Shown piece by piece: positions 1 through 9,838 of a stretch of 64,000 nt of DNA; the stretch's first letter is position 1; each line of letters opens with the position of its first letter. The notes beneath the pieces are model-generated. The model saw only the letters and a list, made by a program, of their open reading frames with translations. It was not told the origin of the DNA and did no database searches. Where the stretch lies: positions 62,001 to 126,000 of the forward strand of contig CAVXUA010000008.1 of assembly GCA_963764825.1 (NCBI GenBank). The letters are read 5' to 3'. The stretch comes from JAZGGS01 sp963764825. Lineage in GTDB: Bacteria > Bacteroidota > Ignavibacteria > Ignavibacteriales > Ignavibacteriaceae. Both the position numbers and the translations under genes were made by a program.

Positions 1-956
1 ATTGCAAAGCGAACAGCAGGTTTTTCTGCAAAGATTTAATTCGGATGGTGCAAAATACTGGGATGAAGATTTACTTTTAACAGATTCTTCAGGAACTCAG
101 TTTGGGCAAAGAATGATAATTGATGATAAAGATGGAATCATAACTGCATGGTTTCAAAAAGATTCGGATTCTGTTTATGCGGATATTCATGCTCTGCGGC
201 TTTCAGTAAATGGAGAGCAGCTTTGGGGAATGGGAGAGTTAGGAATTGGCACATATTTTAATTCTCACAAAAGTTATCTCTCTTTGCTTCCAGATAATAG
301 TGGAGGAGCGGTTTTTGTTTTTAAAGATAAAAGAGATGGCTCTTATGGAATTTACGGGCAAAGGATTTATAGCACGGGAACTTTTGTTTCGCAGTTAGTT
401 GGTTTTTCTGCTGATGTTATAGAAGACTCGGTTAGTATTTCATGGCATTCTTTTAAATGAAGAAGATTCAACTTATTATTTAATCGAAAGAATGAGTCGT
501 CCGGATAGCAGTATATCATCTTGGAGGTTGGTAGATAGTATAAGCAACTCTATTGGGGATGGTGTAACAGAATATTATGTGACTGATTTTCCTGGGGAAA
601 ATGGAACCCACTATTACAGGATTACACAAAAGAATGTTGAGGGTAAGGAACTTAATACTGATGTAACAAGGGTAAACTACTTTAGCGTGCCTTCAGAAAT
701 TATAGTAGCACAAAACATTCCAAATCCTTTTAGTGATTCTACAAAAATTAGTTTTTTTCTTCCTGGCGAAACTAAAGTTAGTATGAATTTCTTCAGCAGC
801 AGCTTAAAAAATATTTATGAGATTAATAACCAACCCTTCCCTGAAGGAAAAAATGAAATTTACTTTACTGCGGATAACCTGGAGCCGGGTATTTATTTTT
901 ACAAATTTGAAGCCGATGATTTTATTGATGTTAAAAAGATGGTGATAACAAAATAA
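1..956 (+). CDS. Exported protein with T9SS C-terminal sorting domain (5' partial, frameshifted)
   Basis: The 5' end lies outside the window. The first ~150 codons contain repeats of the type 'FLQRFNSDGAKYW' and 'GGAVFVFKDKRDGSYGIYGQR', which resemble the beta-propeller-like repeats of secreted FCB proteins. A fibronectin-like stretch follows (VSISWHSF, then HYYRITQKN). The last ~75 residues are a type A sorting domain: 'AQNIPNPFSDSTKISFFLP' near the start, 'LEPGIYFYKFEADD' and a terminal KKMVITK. One extra A near 458 breaks the frame, and removing it joins WHSF to NEEDSTYYLIER. Role: cell-surface or secreted; the enzymatic function is unknown. The stop codon touches the ATG of the next gene. 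Confidence 0.8.
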
Positions 957-1679
957 ATGAATGATAAATCCCTTAAAATATTTATCGATTTTGACGGTAC
1001 TGTTACAGTCCAAGATGTGGGAGAAGCTATATTTACTAAATATGGCAGCCACGATGGAATTTATTCTATCATAGAGGATTTGCTAAATGACAGGATCTCT
1101 TCGAAAGAATGTTGGATTGCTCTTTGTAAAAGTGTTGAAACTATTGAAAAAATATCTTTGAATAATTTTATTGATACGATGGAGGTCGAGCCGGGATTTT
1201 CAGAGTTTGTAGATTTTTGTTCAGAAAATAATTTTGAGTTGTTCATTTTAAGTGATGGGTTTGATTATTACATAAACAGGATATTAAAACGCGAAGGCTT
1301 GGATAGCATTAAAGTCTATTCAAATAAACTAGTTTTAACAGATGATAACAAACTAAAACCCTCGTTCCCATTTTATAATGAAAGATGCACAAGTTCAGCT
1401 AACTGTAAGTGGGATCATATAATTAAACATAGCGGAGATGACGATTTTACTGTTTTTATCGGTGACGGAAATTCTGACAAAGAAACAATAGAATATTGCG
1501 ATTTTATATTTGCAAAAGATGGTTTATTAAAGTTTTGTGAAAAAGAAAGGATTACTTATTTCCCCTTTAAAAATTTCAACGATGTTATAAAAAGATTAAA
1601 TCAACTTAACTCCAAGAAAAGATTGAAGAAACGGCATCGTGCCGAATTGAAAAGGCGCGAAGCTTACACGATTGAATAA
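957..1679 (+). CDS. HAD-IB family phosphatase, MtnX/phosphoserine phosphatase-like
   Basis: This 240-residue cytosolic protein has the HAD motifs in order: DFDGTVT at residues 11-17 (nucleophile Asp11, acid/base Asp13), a motif II Ser in FILSDGFDYYI (~residue 97), and VFIGDGNSDKETIEYCD (~residues 162-178) as the Mg-binding motif III/IV. The short helical cap after motif I fits the IB subfamily that includes MtnX and SerB. The substrate cannot be read from the sequence. The last ~25 residues are very basic (KKRLKKRHRAELKRR), which is not part of the fold. It starts directly after the previous stop and sits 5 bases ahead of the methyltransferase gene, so it is probably co-transcribed with the lpx genes. 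Confidence 0.8.
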   Translation: MNDKSLKIFIDFDGTVTVQDVGEAIFTKYGSHDGIYSIIEDLLNDRISSKECWIALCKSVETIEKISLNNFIDTMEVEPGFSEFVDFCSENNFELFILSDGFDYYINRILKREGLDSIKVYSNKLVLTDDNKLKPSFPFYNERCTSSANCKWDHIIKHSGDDDFTVFIGDGNSDKETIEYCDFIFAKDGLLKFCEKERITYFPFKNFNDVIKRLNQLNSKKRLKKRHRAELKRREAYTIE

Positions 1680-1684
1680 ACATT

Positions 1685-2278
1685 ATGAGTAAACTAGCAT
1701 CAAAATTATTTAAATACCGCAGCTACACACCAATTCCATTCCTAGTGGTTATGTTAATATTCCATGCAACTACGCCTGCAAGTTTAATAACAGGATTTGC
1801 TGTTGCTGTAGTTGGAGAACTTATCAGGTTTTGGGGTGTTAGCTGGGCAGGAAGTGAAACTAGGACTACAAACGAAGTAGGCGGATCAAACCTGGTTATC
1901 AGCGGTCCGTTTGCGTACGTAAGAAATCCACTTTACGTAGGAAATATTCTAATTTACCTTGGGCTCGGCATAATGTCTTTTGCTCTTTTCCCTTACCTGC
2001 AGATTGGTGCGCTGCTCTTTTTTATTTTTCAATATCATTTTATTGTTAAAGGAGAAGAAAATTATTTGTATAAAACTTATGGCAATTTTTATATAGAATA
2101 TGTTAAAAACGTACCTCGTTTTTTGCCAAGATCAACGCCTTATAAAAATCTGGAGATAGTACAGCCTGCCTTTAAACCAAAGGAAGGTCTCCGTTCTGAA
2201 AGAAGAACATTGCAAGCACTAATTTTAATTTCTGCAGCCATCATAATTCTTTGGATTATTAATAATAATATTATTTAA
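1685..2278 (+). CDS. Isoprenylcysteine carboxyl methyltransferase-family membrane protein
   Basis: This 197-residue integral membrane protein has about four to five hydrophobic segments, one of them close to the C-terminus. The family signature is clear: GPFAYVRNPLYVGN (~residues 79-92), then EENYLYKTYGNFYIEY and VPRFLP, which form the SAM and substrate site in ICMT/PEMT-like enzymes. Bacterial members methylate small or lipid substrates, and the substrate here is unknown. The stop and the lpxB start overlap (TAATG), so the two are translationally coupled. That suggests an envelope-lipid role, but this is inference from position. Confidence 0.8.
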   Translation: MSKLASKLFKYRSYTPIPFLVVMLIFHATTPASLITGFAVAVVGELIRFWGVSWAGSETRTTNEVGGSNLVISGPFAYVRNPLYVGNILIYLGLGIMSFALFPYLQIGALLFFIFQYHFIVKGEENYLYKTYGNFYIEYVKNVPRFLPRSTPYKNLEIVQPAFKPKEGLRSERRTLQALILISAAIIILWIINNNII

Positions 2279-3426
2279 TGACTGATAAGAGCGAAAAAAA
2301 TATTTTAGTAATTACCGGAGAAGCTTCGGGAGATTTAATTGGCGCTTCGCTTATCAAGGAGCTGAAAAAAACTGATCGGGATTTGATGTTCTATGGTATT
2401 GGCGGAGATAGCATGCAGGCAGAAGGAATGGAGCTTTCTTATCATATAAACCAGATGGCTTTTTTAGGATTCGTTGAAGTTATTAAGCACCTTCCATTTA
2501 TAAAAAAAGCCCAGAAGAAATTAATTGAGCTGGTAAAAATTAAAAATATTAAAAATGTTGTACTTATTGATTACCCCGGATTTAACCTCAGCATCGCAAA
2601 AAAATTGAAAGCGTTAGGTGTTAAAATAATTTATTATGTATCGCCGCAGCTTTGGGCGTGGGGTTCGGGCAGGGTTAAGAAGGTGAGGGAACTAGTTGAT
2701 AAAATGCTTGTTGTTTTTCCTTTTGAAGAAAAAATGTATAAGGAAAATAACGTAAATGTTCAGTTTGTCGGTCATCCGCTGGTTGAGCGAATAAGTAACC
2801 ACGAGTTTTTATTATTCGAAGATTTTTGCTCAAAATTTCAACTCGATAAAGAAAAAGATATTCTTTTAGTTTTGCCAGGAAGCAGGGAGAACGAAGTAAA
2901 AAAAATATTTCCGCATACTATTAAAGCTGCCGGCAGAATCGCTTCTGAGTTTGATATGCAAATTGTTGTTTCATGCTCTTCAAATTTAAGCGAGGAACTT
3001 TTTATAGATTATTCTGATGTAGTTAATTTCAAATTAATAAAAGGTTTCACTTACGATTTGATGAAACATGCTAAGTTTGGAATAATTAAATCGGGAACCT
3101 CTACTCTTGAAGCTGGTTATTTTGCTTTACCAATGCTTATAGTTTACAAAACAACATATCTAACATATTTGGTAGTTAAAAAACTTATTAAAGTAGATTT
3201 CATCGGGATGGTAAATATATTTCTCGAAGAAAAAATAATACCTGAAATAATTCAGAACAGATTAACTGAAAATTCGGTTTACGAGGAGAGTAAAAAAATA
3301 TTTTCGAATTCATCTGAATACAAAAAGATGAAAATAAAACTAAGTGAAGTAAAAAATAAGCTTGCCGGTAAAAAAGCATCGGTAAGCGCTGCAAAATCAA
3401 TTTACGAAATTATAAATGAATCTTAA
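2278..3426 (+). CDS. lpxB: Lipid-A-disaccharide synthase
   Basis: The 382-residue protein is a GT19 enzyme that condenses UDP-2,3-diacylglucosamine with lipid X to give the lipid A disaccharide at the inner face of the cytoplasmic membrane. Visible hallmarks are ITGEASGDLIGASL at the N-terminus, IDYPGFNLSIAKKLK, YYVSPQLWAWGSGRV, VQFVGHPLVERI, LVLPGSRENEVKKIFP, and the nucleotide-binding KSGTSTLEAGYFALPM near residue 270. Length is normal for the family. Its end overlaps the next gene by 11 bases. Confidence 0.95.
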   Translation: MTDKSEKNILVITGEASGDLIGASLIKELKKTDRDLMFYGIGGDSMQAEGMELSYHINQMAFLGFVEVIKHLPFIKKAQKKLIELVKIKNIKNVVLIDYPGFNLSIAKKLKALGVKIIYYVSPQLWAWGSGRVKKVRELVDKMLVVFPFEEKMYKENNVNVQFVGHPLVERISNHEFLLFEDFCSKFQLDKEKDILLVLPGSRENEVKKIFPHTIKAAGRIASEFDMQIVVSCSSNLSEELFIDYSDVVNFKLIKGFTYDLMKHAKFGIIKSGTSTLEAGYFALPMLIVYKTTYLTYLVVKKLIKVDFIGMVNIFLEEKIIPEIIQNRLTENSVYEESKKIFSNSSEYKKMKIKLSEVKNKLAGKKASVSAAKSIYEIINES

Positions 3427-4079
3427 AAAAGCACGACAGGATGCATTAAGATTTGCCAGCCAGTTTTTTATAACCGGTGGAGTAACAGTTCTTTGTAAAA
3501 GCTTAAAGATAACAGTGCAAAACGGCGCAACAATTGAAAACCTTAAAAGTGAGAAGAAAAATTTTGTGCTGGCTTTTTGGCATGGAACCATGCTTTTACC
3601 CTGGTATTTGCATGGCAATCCATCCTTTGCCGCATTAACAAGTAAAAGCAAAGATGGTGACCTGCTTGCAAGGATTCTTAAAAAGTGGAAATATAATGTT
3701 GTAAGAGGTTCCAGTAGTGTTGGAGGTGATGTTGCTTTAGGCATTATGATAGATTATACAAAAAATAATTATTCAATAGCAATAACCCCGGATGGTCCCC
3801 GTGGACCAAGACATAAATTTAAAGCAGGAGCTGTAATTACAGCCAAAAAAGCCAATGTTCCACTTGTACTTTCAGGTAGTTGGCTATAAAAAGAGGAAAG
3901 TCTTAAAAAATTGGGATAAATTTGAAATTCCGTTTTTTTTCAGTCGTGCAAAAATAATATATTCCGATCCGATTTACGTAAGTAACGAATTGAATTATGA
4001 TGAAACATCAGATATGATAGAAGAATGTGAAACAAAATTGAATTTGCTGCAGCAGGAAGCACAGGTATTCAGTAATTAG
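3416..4079 (+). CDS. DUF374-type lysophospholipid acyltransferase family protein (frameshifted)
   Basis: About 220 residues after repair. The acyltransferase motif region is FVLAFWHGTMLLPW, with WHG in place of HX4D as in DUF374 proteins. It is followed by LTSKSKDGDLLARIL, RGSSSVGG and ITPDGPRGPRHKFKAGAV, the glycerolipid acyltransferase block III. One extra base near 3882 breaks the frame after KKANVPLVLS; it resumes with VVGYKKRKVLKNWDKFEIP. DUF374 genes next to lpxB and lpxK are common in the Bacteroidetes/Chlorobi group, and a role in lipid A or phospholipid acylation is likely. The start lies inside the lpxB end. Confidence 0.8.
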
Positions 4080-5116
4080 TGATGAAAATATTAAGATTCA
4101 TATTTTTGCCTTTAGTACCTGTTTACGCTGTTGTTATTGCTGTACGCAATTTCTTATTCGATAAAAAAATATTTAAGTGCAAACCAGTAAAAGCAAAGGT
4201 TATTTCAGTTGGCAATATTACTGTTGGCGGGTCTGGTAAAACACCAACAGTTATTTATATTACCAGTCTCTTAAAAAAGTCTGAGGAAAAAACAGGAGTT
4301 CTTAGCCGGGGTTACAGAAGAAAATCGAGCGGTTATGTCCTGGTATCCGACGGCAAAGAGTTTTTTACTTCTGTTGATAAAAGTGGTGATGAAATTTATC
4401 ATACTGTTTTAGATTGCCAGGTGCCCGCTGCAGTTTGTGAAAACAGGGTGGGAGGCGCAGAGAAATTTATCAATGATACTGGGATTGATACGCTTGTTCT
4501 CGATGATGCTTTTCAACATAGGTGGATAAAACGGGATTTAGATATTGTTGTTATTGACCAGCGGTTTTTAACTGGAAATAATTTCTTTATTAATAATTTG
4601 CTGCCAACTGGCAACATGAGAGAGCCGTTTAGTTCACTCAATAGGGCAGATGCGATAATTATTAATAGGAAATTTGTAGAAAAAAAATCGATTCCGACTG
4701 GACGGATGAAATACCTTGAAGACAAACAAATATTTACAGCTTATTATAAAGCAATAAGTTTTATCGATCTGAAGAAAAAAACAGAATATGATCTTAATGA
4801 CTTTGAAGGACAGAAAAGCTTAGTTGTATCAGGCGTTGCAAAACCAATTTCTTTTTTGAATGTACTTTCTCAAACTAACGTAGATACACAAAACCGGCTG
4901 ATATTCAGAGATCATAAAAAATATAATAATAAAGATGTGCAGCTTATCAGGAAAAATTTTTATTCTACTAATTCTCACTCAGTGATCACTACAGAAAAAG
5001 ATGCAGTTAAGCTTACAAATTTTTCAAAAGAGCTGGATGATATTGATATATTCTATCTTAAAATAAAACTAGAGCTTGATGATGAAGAAGCATTTAAAAA
5101 CTTCATCCTTCAATAA
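4079..5116 (+). CDS. lpxK: Tetraacyldisaccharide 4'-kinase
   Basis: LpxK phosphorylates the 4' position of the lipid A disaccharide using ATP at the cytoplasmic membrane. One N-terminal membrane segment is followed by the Walker A SVGNITVGGSGKTP (~residues 44-57). Then come GVLSRGYRRKS, VLDDAFQHRWIKRDLDIVVID (with the DDAFQH signature) and, near the end, VITTEKDAVKL. The start is GTG at 4079, overlapping the previous TAG, or the ATG at 4082. At 345 residues it is of normal length. It is the last gene of the lipid operon. Confidence 0.93.
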   Translation: MMKILRFIFLPLVPVYAVVIAVRNFLFDKKIFKCKPVKAKVISVGNITVGGSGKTPTVIYITSLLKKSEEKTGVLSRGYRRKSSGYVLVSDGKEFFTSVDKSGDEIYHTVLDCQVPAAVCENRVGGAEKFINDTGIDTLVLDDAFQHRWIKRDLDIVVIDQRFLTGNNFFINNLLPTGNMREPFSSLNRADAIIINRKFVEKKSIPTGRMKYLEDKQIFTAYYKAISFIDLKKKTEYDLNDFEGQKSLVVSGVAKPISFLNVLSQTNVDTQNRLIFRDHKKYNNKDVQLIRKNFYSTNSHSVITTEKDAVKLTNFSKELDDIDIFYLKIKLELDDEEAFKNFILQ

Positions 5117-5169
5117 TGAAAATAAATAATACCAAATACTAAAAATGTTATTAAAAAAGGAAAAATAGA

Positions 5170-7946
5170 ATGTCAAAAAAATCAAAATATGTTTATTTCT
5201 TTGGCGGGAATAAAGCTGAAGGAAAATCAGAGATGAAGGGGTTACTCGGCGGAAAAGGTGCTAATCTTGCTGAGATGGTAAATATTGGTTTGCCGGTTCC
5301 TTCAGGGTTTACAATTACAACCGAGGTATGTACTTATTATTACAATAATAAAAAAAGATATCCGAAAGAACTTAAAGATCAGGTGATTTCATCTCTTAAA
5401 AAGATTGAAAAACAGATGGGAGCAAAATTTGGTGATGTAAAAAATCCGTTGCTCGTTTCCGTAAGAAGTGGCGCCAGGGCTTCTATGCCGGGTATGATGG
5501 ATACAATCTTGAACCTTGGTCTTAACGATTCAACTATTAACGGGTTAATTGAAAAAACAAACAATCCCCGCTTTGTTTACGATTCATACAGAAGGTTTGT
5601 ACAAATGTACGGCGATGTTGTACTGGGATTAAAACCTGAATCAAAACATGATGAAGATCCTTTTGAATTGATAATTGAAAAGAAAAAGAAAAAATACGGA
5701 TTTAAATTAGATACCGAATTTTCAGCAGAACATCTTAAGCAACTGGTTGATGAATTTAAGTCTGCCGTCCTGCAAAAAACCGGCAAGAAATTTCCTGAAA
5801 ATCCAATGGACCAATTATGGGGAGCTGTTAGTGCTGTCTTTGGTTCCTGGATGAATGACAGGGCAATAGTTTATAGGAAGCTTAATAATATTCCTGCTGA
5901 GTGGGGTACTGCAGTTAATATCCAGTCTATGGTTTTCGGTAATATGGGTGAAGATTCGGGAACAGGAGTTGCCTTTACAAGAGATCCCGCTTCCGGTGAA
6001 AATATATTTTATGGGGAATACCTTTTTAATGCGCAAGGAGAAGATGTTGTTGCAGGAACACGTACGCCGCATCCAATCTCAGAGCTTAAAAAAGAAGATC
6101 CGAAAATTTACAAACAGCTGGATAATTTTCGAAAGATACTTGATAAACATTATAAAGAAATGATGGATATCGAGTTTACAATTCAACAAGGTAAGTTGTG
6201 GATGCTGCAGTGTCGTGTTGGTAAACGTACCGGCTTTGCTGCTATTAAGATGGCTGTAGATATGGTTGGCGAAAAACTTATAAGCAAAAAAGAAGCAATT
6301 TCCAGGATTGACCCAAACCAGTTGAACCAGTTGCTTCGCCCAATTTTCGATACCAAAGAGAAACAGAAAGCAACTAGTGCCGGAAAATTACTGGCGACAG
6401 GTTTAAATGCTGGTCCCGGTGCAGCTTCGGGTAAGGTTGCTCTTACAGCACACGATGCTGAATTGATGGCAGCAAAAGGAGATCCGGTTATTCTTGTAAG
6501 AATTGAAACTTCGCCGGAAGATATAAAAGGTATGGATGCTTCCGAAGGAATACTTACTGCGCGTGGTGGAATGACTTCGCACGCAGCACTTGTTGCAAGG
6601 CAAATGGGAAAAGTTTGCGTGGCGGGTTGTGGGGCTCTAAGGATAAATTACAAAGAAAAAACATTTGGTGTTGAAGGAAGTGATGTTGTAATTAAAGAAG
6701 GTGATTTTATTTCGATAGATGGAACAACCGGTGAAGTTATTAATGGTAAACTGGAAACTAAGCCTTCCGAAGTTATACAGGTATTGATATCCAAAACAAT
6801 GAAACCACAAAACTCTGAAGTATATAAAACTTACTCAAGCTTAATGAAATGGGCTGATAATATTAGGACAATGAATGTAAGAACCAATGCTGATCAGCCA
6901 GACCAGGCAAGCAACGCAATTGCTTTTGGTGCAGAAGGAATAGGACTTTGCCGAACCGAGCATATGTTTTTTGGAGGTGATAGGATTACTGCTGTTCGTA
7001 AAATGATTGTTTCTGATTCTGTTGAAGATAGAAAAGCAGCGCTTGCTGAACTGCTGCCTCATCAACGGGCAGATTTTGAAGGTATCTTTAAAGCTATGAA
7101 CGGTTACCCCGTTACTATTCGCACATTGGATCCACCACTTCACGAATTCCTTCCGCATGATCCAAAAGAAGTTAAACAACTTGCTACTGAACTTGGTATA
7201 TCGGAAAAGAAATTGAATAGACAAGATAGAAAGTCTTAGTGAATTTAACCCAATGCTTGGATTCAGAGGTTGCCGCCTTGGAGTTGTTTATCCTGAAATT
7301 ACAGAAATGCAGGCAAGGGCAATAATTGAAGCTGCAGTTAACGTTGCCAAAAAAGGTATAAAAGTAAAACCTGAAATAATGATTCCTCTTGTTGGACATG
7401 TAAATGAGTATAAATTACAGGAAGAAAATTGTTAGGAATGTAGCAAAAGAAGTTATGAATGAAAAAGGGAAAAAGATTAATTATCTTGTTGGAACAATGA
7501 TTGAGTTACCAAGAGCTGCTCTTACTGCCGATGAAATTGCAGAGAGTGCCGAGTTCTTCAGTTTCGGTACAAATGATTTAACCCAAACCACTTTCGGTTT
7601 ATCCAGGGATGATGCTGGAAAGTTCTTGCCTCTTTATATTCAGAGAGATATTATTCAAACAGATCCTTTTGAAGCACTGGATCAAACTGGTGTTGGGCAG
7701 CTTGTTGAAATGGGCACAAACAAAGGGCGCTCTGTAAGTCCTAATCTTAAAGTTGGTATTTGCGGAGAGCATGGCGGCGAACCTTCATCTGTAGAGTTCT
7801 GCCATCGAACAGGGCTTGATTATGTTAGTTGTTCCCCGTTCAGAGTACCAATTGCACGTTTAGCTGCTGCAAGAGCCGTGGTTAATCAATTAAGTAATAA
7901 AAAATCTAAAGCACGTAAGAAGAAAAAGAAGAAATCTAAAAAGTAA
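5170..7946 (+). CDS. ppdK: Pyruvate, phosphate dikinase (two frameshifts)
   Basis: This cytosolic enzyme interconverts pyruvate + ATP + Pi and PEP + AMP + PPi. Order of domains: the ATP-grasp nucleotide domain (GLLGGKGANLAEM at the N-terminus; SVRSGARASMPGMMDT), the phosphohistidine domain with GGMTSHAALVARQMGKVC (catalytic His), and the PEP-binding barrel (GLCRTEHMFF, GFRGCRLGVVYPEI, GTNDLTQTTFG, and GICGEHGGEPSSV with the catalytic Cys). Two extra bases, near 7216 and near 7425, break the frame; repaired, the protein has about 924 residues, slightly longer than usual. The excess is a C-terminal tail of Lys, Arg and Ser (SKARKKKKKKSKK) that is not part of the known fold. Confidence 0.93.
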
Positions 7947-7967
7947 AGAAGTATAAAAATGATTTTA

Positions 7968-7993
7968 GCAGGTAAGTTTACAAGCTTGCCTGC
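7968..7993. other. 9-bp inverted repeat between ppdK and queA
   Basis: GCAGGTAAG (7968-7976) can pair with CTTGCCTGC (7985-7993) with one G-U pair and an 8-base loop. It could be a weak terminator or a processing site, but no T-run follows. Confidence 0.3.
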
Positions 7994-8025
7994 CTTGATA
8001 TTAAAAACTAATAAGGACTAATAGG

Positions 8026-9060
8026 ATGAAGCTATCACATTTCAAGTTTAATTTGCCTAAAACAGCTATTGCTAAATATCCGGTTTCTCCACGCGATAAA
8101 GCCAAACTTATGGTTTTAAACAGGAAAACACAGGAAATTGAAACTAAAAAGTTTAGCAATGTTGTAGACTATATGAGTAAAGGTGATATACTTGTTGTAA
8201 ATGAAACAAGAGTTTTCCAGGCAAGACTTTTTGGTAACAAAGAAAAAACTAATGCGAAAATTGAAGTGTTCTTGCTGCGTGAACTTAATGCTGAAGAGTG
8301 CATCTGGGATGTAATTGTAGATCCGGCAAGAAAAGTTAGAATTGGAAATAAGATTTATTTTAACGATAAACTATGGTGCGAAGTTATTGACAACACTACT
8401 TCAAGAGGCAGAACAGTTAGGTTTAACCAGCCGGGTAATGTTTTTAAAGCGGTTGAAAAGATTGGACATACTCCACTGCCGCCTTATATTAAGCGTGATT
8501 CAGAACCATCTGACAGAGAAGACTACCAAACTATTTTTGCAAAAGTGGATGGTGCTGTTGCTGCTCCAACTGCCGGTCTTCATTTTACAAAAGCGCTTGT
8601 TAAAAAGGCTCAGAAAAAAGGAGTTTTTGTTGTTCCAATTATTCTTCATATCGGGTTGGGTACTTTTAGACCTGTAGAGGTTGAGGATCTAACAAAGCAC
8701 AAAATGGATTCGGAATATTATGAGGTGCCTCAAAAAACTGCAGACAAAATTAATAAAGCGTTGAATGCAAAACGTGATGTATTTGTTTGCGGAACAAGTG
8801 CATGCAGGGCTTTGGAAACTAGTATAACAGCTGATGGATTTTCAAAAGGTACTAGTGGCTGGACAGATAAGTTTATCTATCCACCTTATGTTTTTAATAT
8901 AACAACAAAGCTTATTACAAATTTCCATCAATCCGAGTCAACCCTGTTAATGCTGGTTTCAGCTTTAGCGGATACGGATTTTATTTTAAAAGCTTATAAA
9001 AAAGCATTAAAGGAAAAGTATCGTTTCTTAAGTTACGGCGATGCAATGCTTATTATATGA
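8026..9060 (+). CDS. queA: S-adenosylmethionine:tRNA ribosyltransferase-isomerase
   Basis: QueA transfers and isomerises the ribosyl group of SAM onto 7-aminomethyl-7-deazaguanine in tRNA, giving epoxyqueuosine. Family blocks are all present in 344 residues: the N-terminal DFxLP-like FKFNLPKTAIAKYPVSPRD, ILVVNETRVFQARLFG, DGAVAAPTAGLHFT, LHIGLGTFRPVEVED and the C-terminal TNFHQSESTLLMLVSAL. The frame is intact. RBS-like GGACTAATAGG precedes the ATG. Confidence 0.95.
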   Translation: MKLSHFKFNLPKTAIAKYPVSPRDKAKLMVLNRKTQEIETKKFSNVVDYMSKGDILVVNETRVFQARLFGNKEKTNAKIEVFLLRELNAEECIWDVIVDPARKVRIGNKIYFNDKLWCEVIDNTTSRGRTVRFNQPGNVFKAVEKIGHTPLPPYIKRDSEPSDREDYQTIFAKVDGAVAAPTAGLHFTKALVKKAQKKGVFVVPIILHIGLGTFRPVEVEDLTKHKMDSEYYEVPQKTADKINKALNAKRDVFVCGTSACRALETSITADGFSKGTSGWTDKFIYPPYVFNITTKLITNFHQSESTLLMLVSALADTDFILKAYKKALKEKYRFLSYGDAMLII

Positions 9061-9107
9061 AACGAGTCCCGATCATTGGTGCGAGTTCCACATTAAAAAT
9101 TTAAAAT

Positions 9108-9122
9108 TCCGCCAGAGGCGGA
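9108..9122. repeat. Short perfect hairpin TCCGCC-AGA-GGCGGA
   Basis: This 6-bp perfect stem with a 3-base loop lies in the queA-ispD gap. It is GC-rich in an AT-rich setting and has no T-tract. It may be a unit of a small dispersed repeat family, but only this one copy was noticed in the window. Confidence 0.35.
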
Positions 9123-9136
9123 CATAGTATAAACAG

Positions 9137-9804
9137 ATGAAGACTTTGCAATAATTCCTGCCGGGGGAAAAGGTGCAAGGAGCGGTTCTAGCCGCTCCAA
9201 AGCAGTACCTTAAATTTTTTGGGAAGGAACTTATTGTTTACACCCTCGAAATTTTCCAGCAGAATAAAGGGGTAGATGAAATAATTATTGTTGCAGAAAG
9301 TAATTACTTCGGGTTGCTTGAAAAATTAAAGAATGAATTATAATTTAGCTAAGATCAGTAAAATAGTTGAAGGGGGTGAAGAGAGGCAGGATTCGGTTTA
9401 TAATGCTTTAAAATCTTCTGAAGCAAAAGAAGATGATTTAATTGTTGTGCACGATGCTGCGCGCCCGCTTCTTCCGCAGCATGTTTTAACAAATGCAATC
9501 GAAACCGCTAAGCAGAAGGGTAATGCACTTGTTTGTATTAAAGCAAAAGATACTTTGATAAAGGGAACCAGGGTTGTTGAGTCTTACCTGGACAGAGATG
9601 AAGTTTACTATGTGCAAACACCGCAAATCTTTACTTTATTCTGTTTTGATAAAAGCAATGAAGAATGCTTATGAGAATAACTTTATCGGAACAGATGAAT
9701 CAATACTTGTAAGACGAATAGGTGAAAAAGTAAACATTGTGGATGGATCAGTTTTTAATTTTAAAATTACCACTGCCGAAGATATCGAGATGTTTAACGA
9801 GTAG
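9137..9804 (+). CDS. ispD: 2-C-methyl-D-erythritol 4-phosphate cytidylyltransferase (several frameshifts)
   Basis: IspD makes CDP-methylerythritol in the MEP isoprenoid pathway. Recognisable pieces, spread over several frames, are FAIIPAGGKGARSGS, AAPKQYLKFFGKELIVYTLE, EGGEERQDSVYNAL, VVHDAARPLLP, YYVQTPQIF, FIGTDESILVRRIGEKVNIV and the ending TTAEDIEMFNE. The breaks are a missing T near 9145-9147 and extra bases near 9194, 9331 and 9629. The start ATG at 9137 gives MKTFAIIPAGG if the missing T is restored. About 222 residues after repair, normal for the family. This is the most heavily interrupted short gene in the window. Confidence 0.85.
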
Positions 9805-9838
9805 TTTTAAGAAAAGAAAAATAACGAATCCAAAAAAT

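Noticed and set aside
6841..7224. Long minus-strand frame inside ppdK
   Set aside because: It lies antisense to conserved PPDK sequence, with a composition unlike real proteins.
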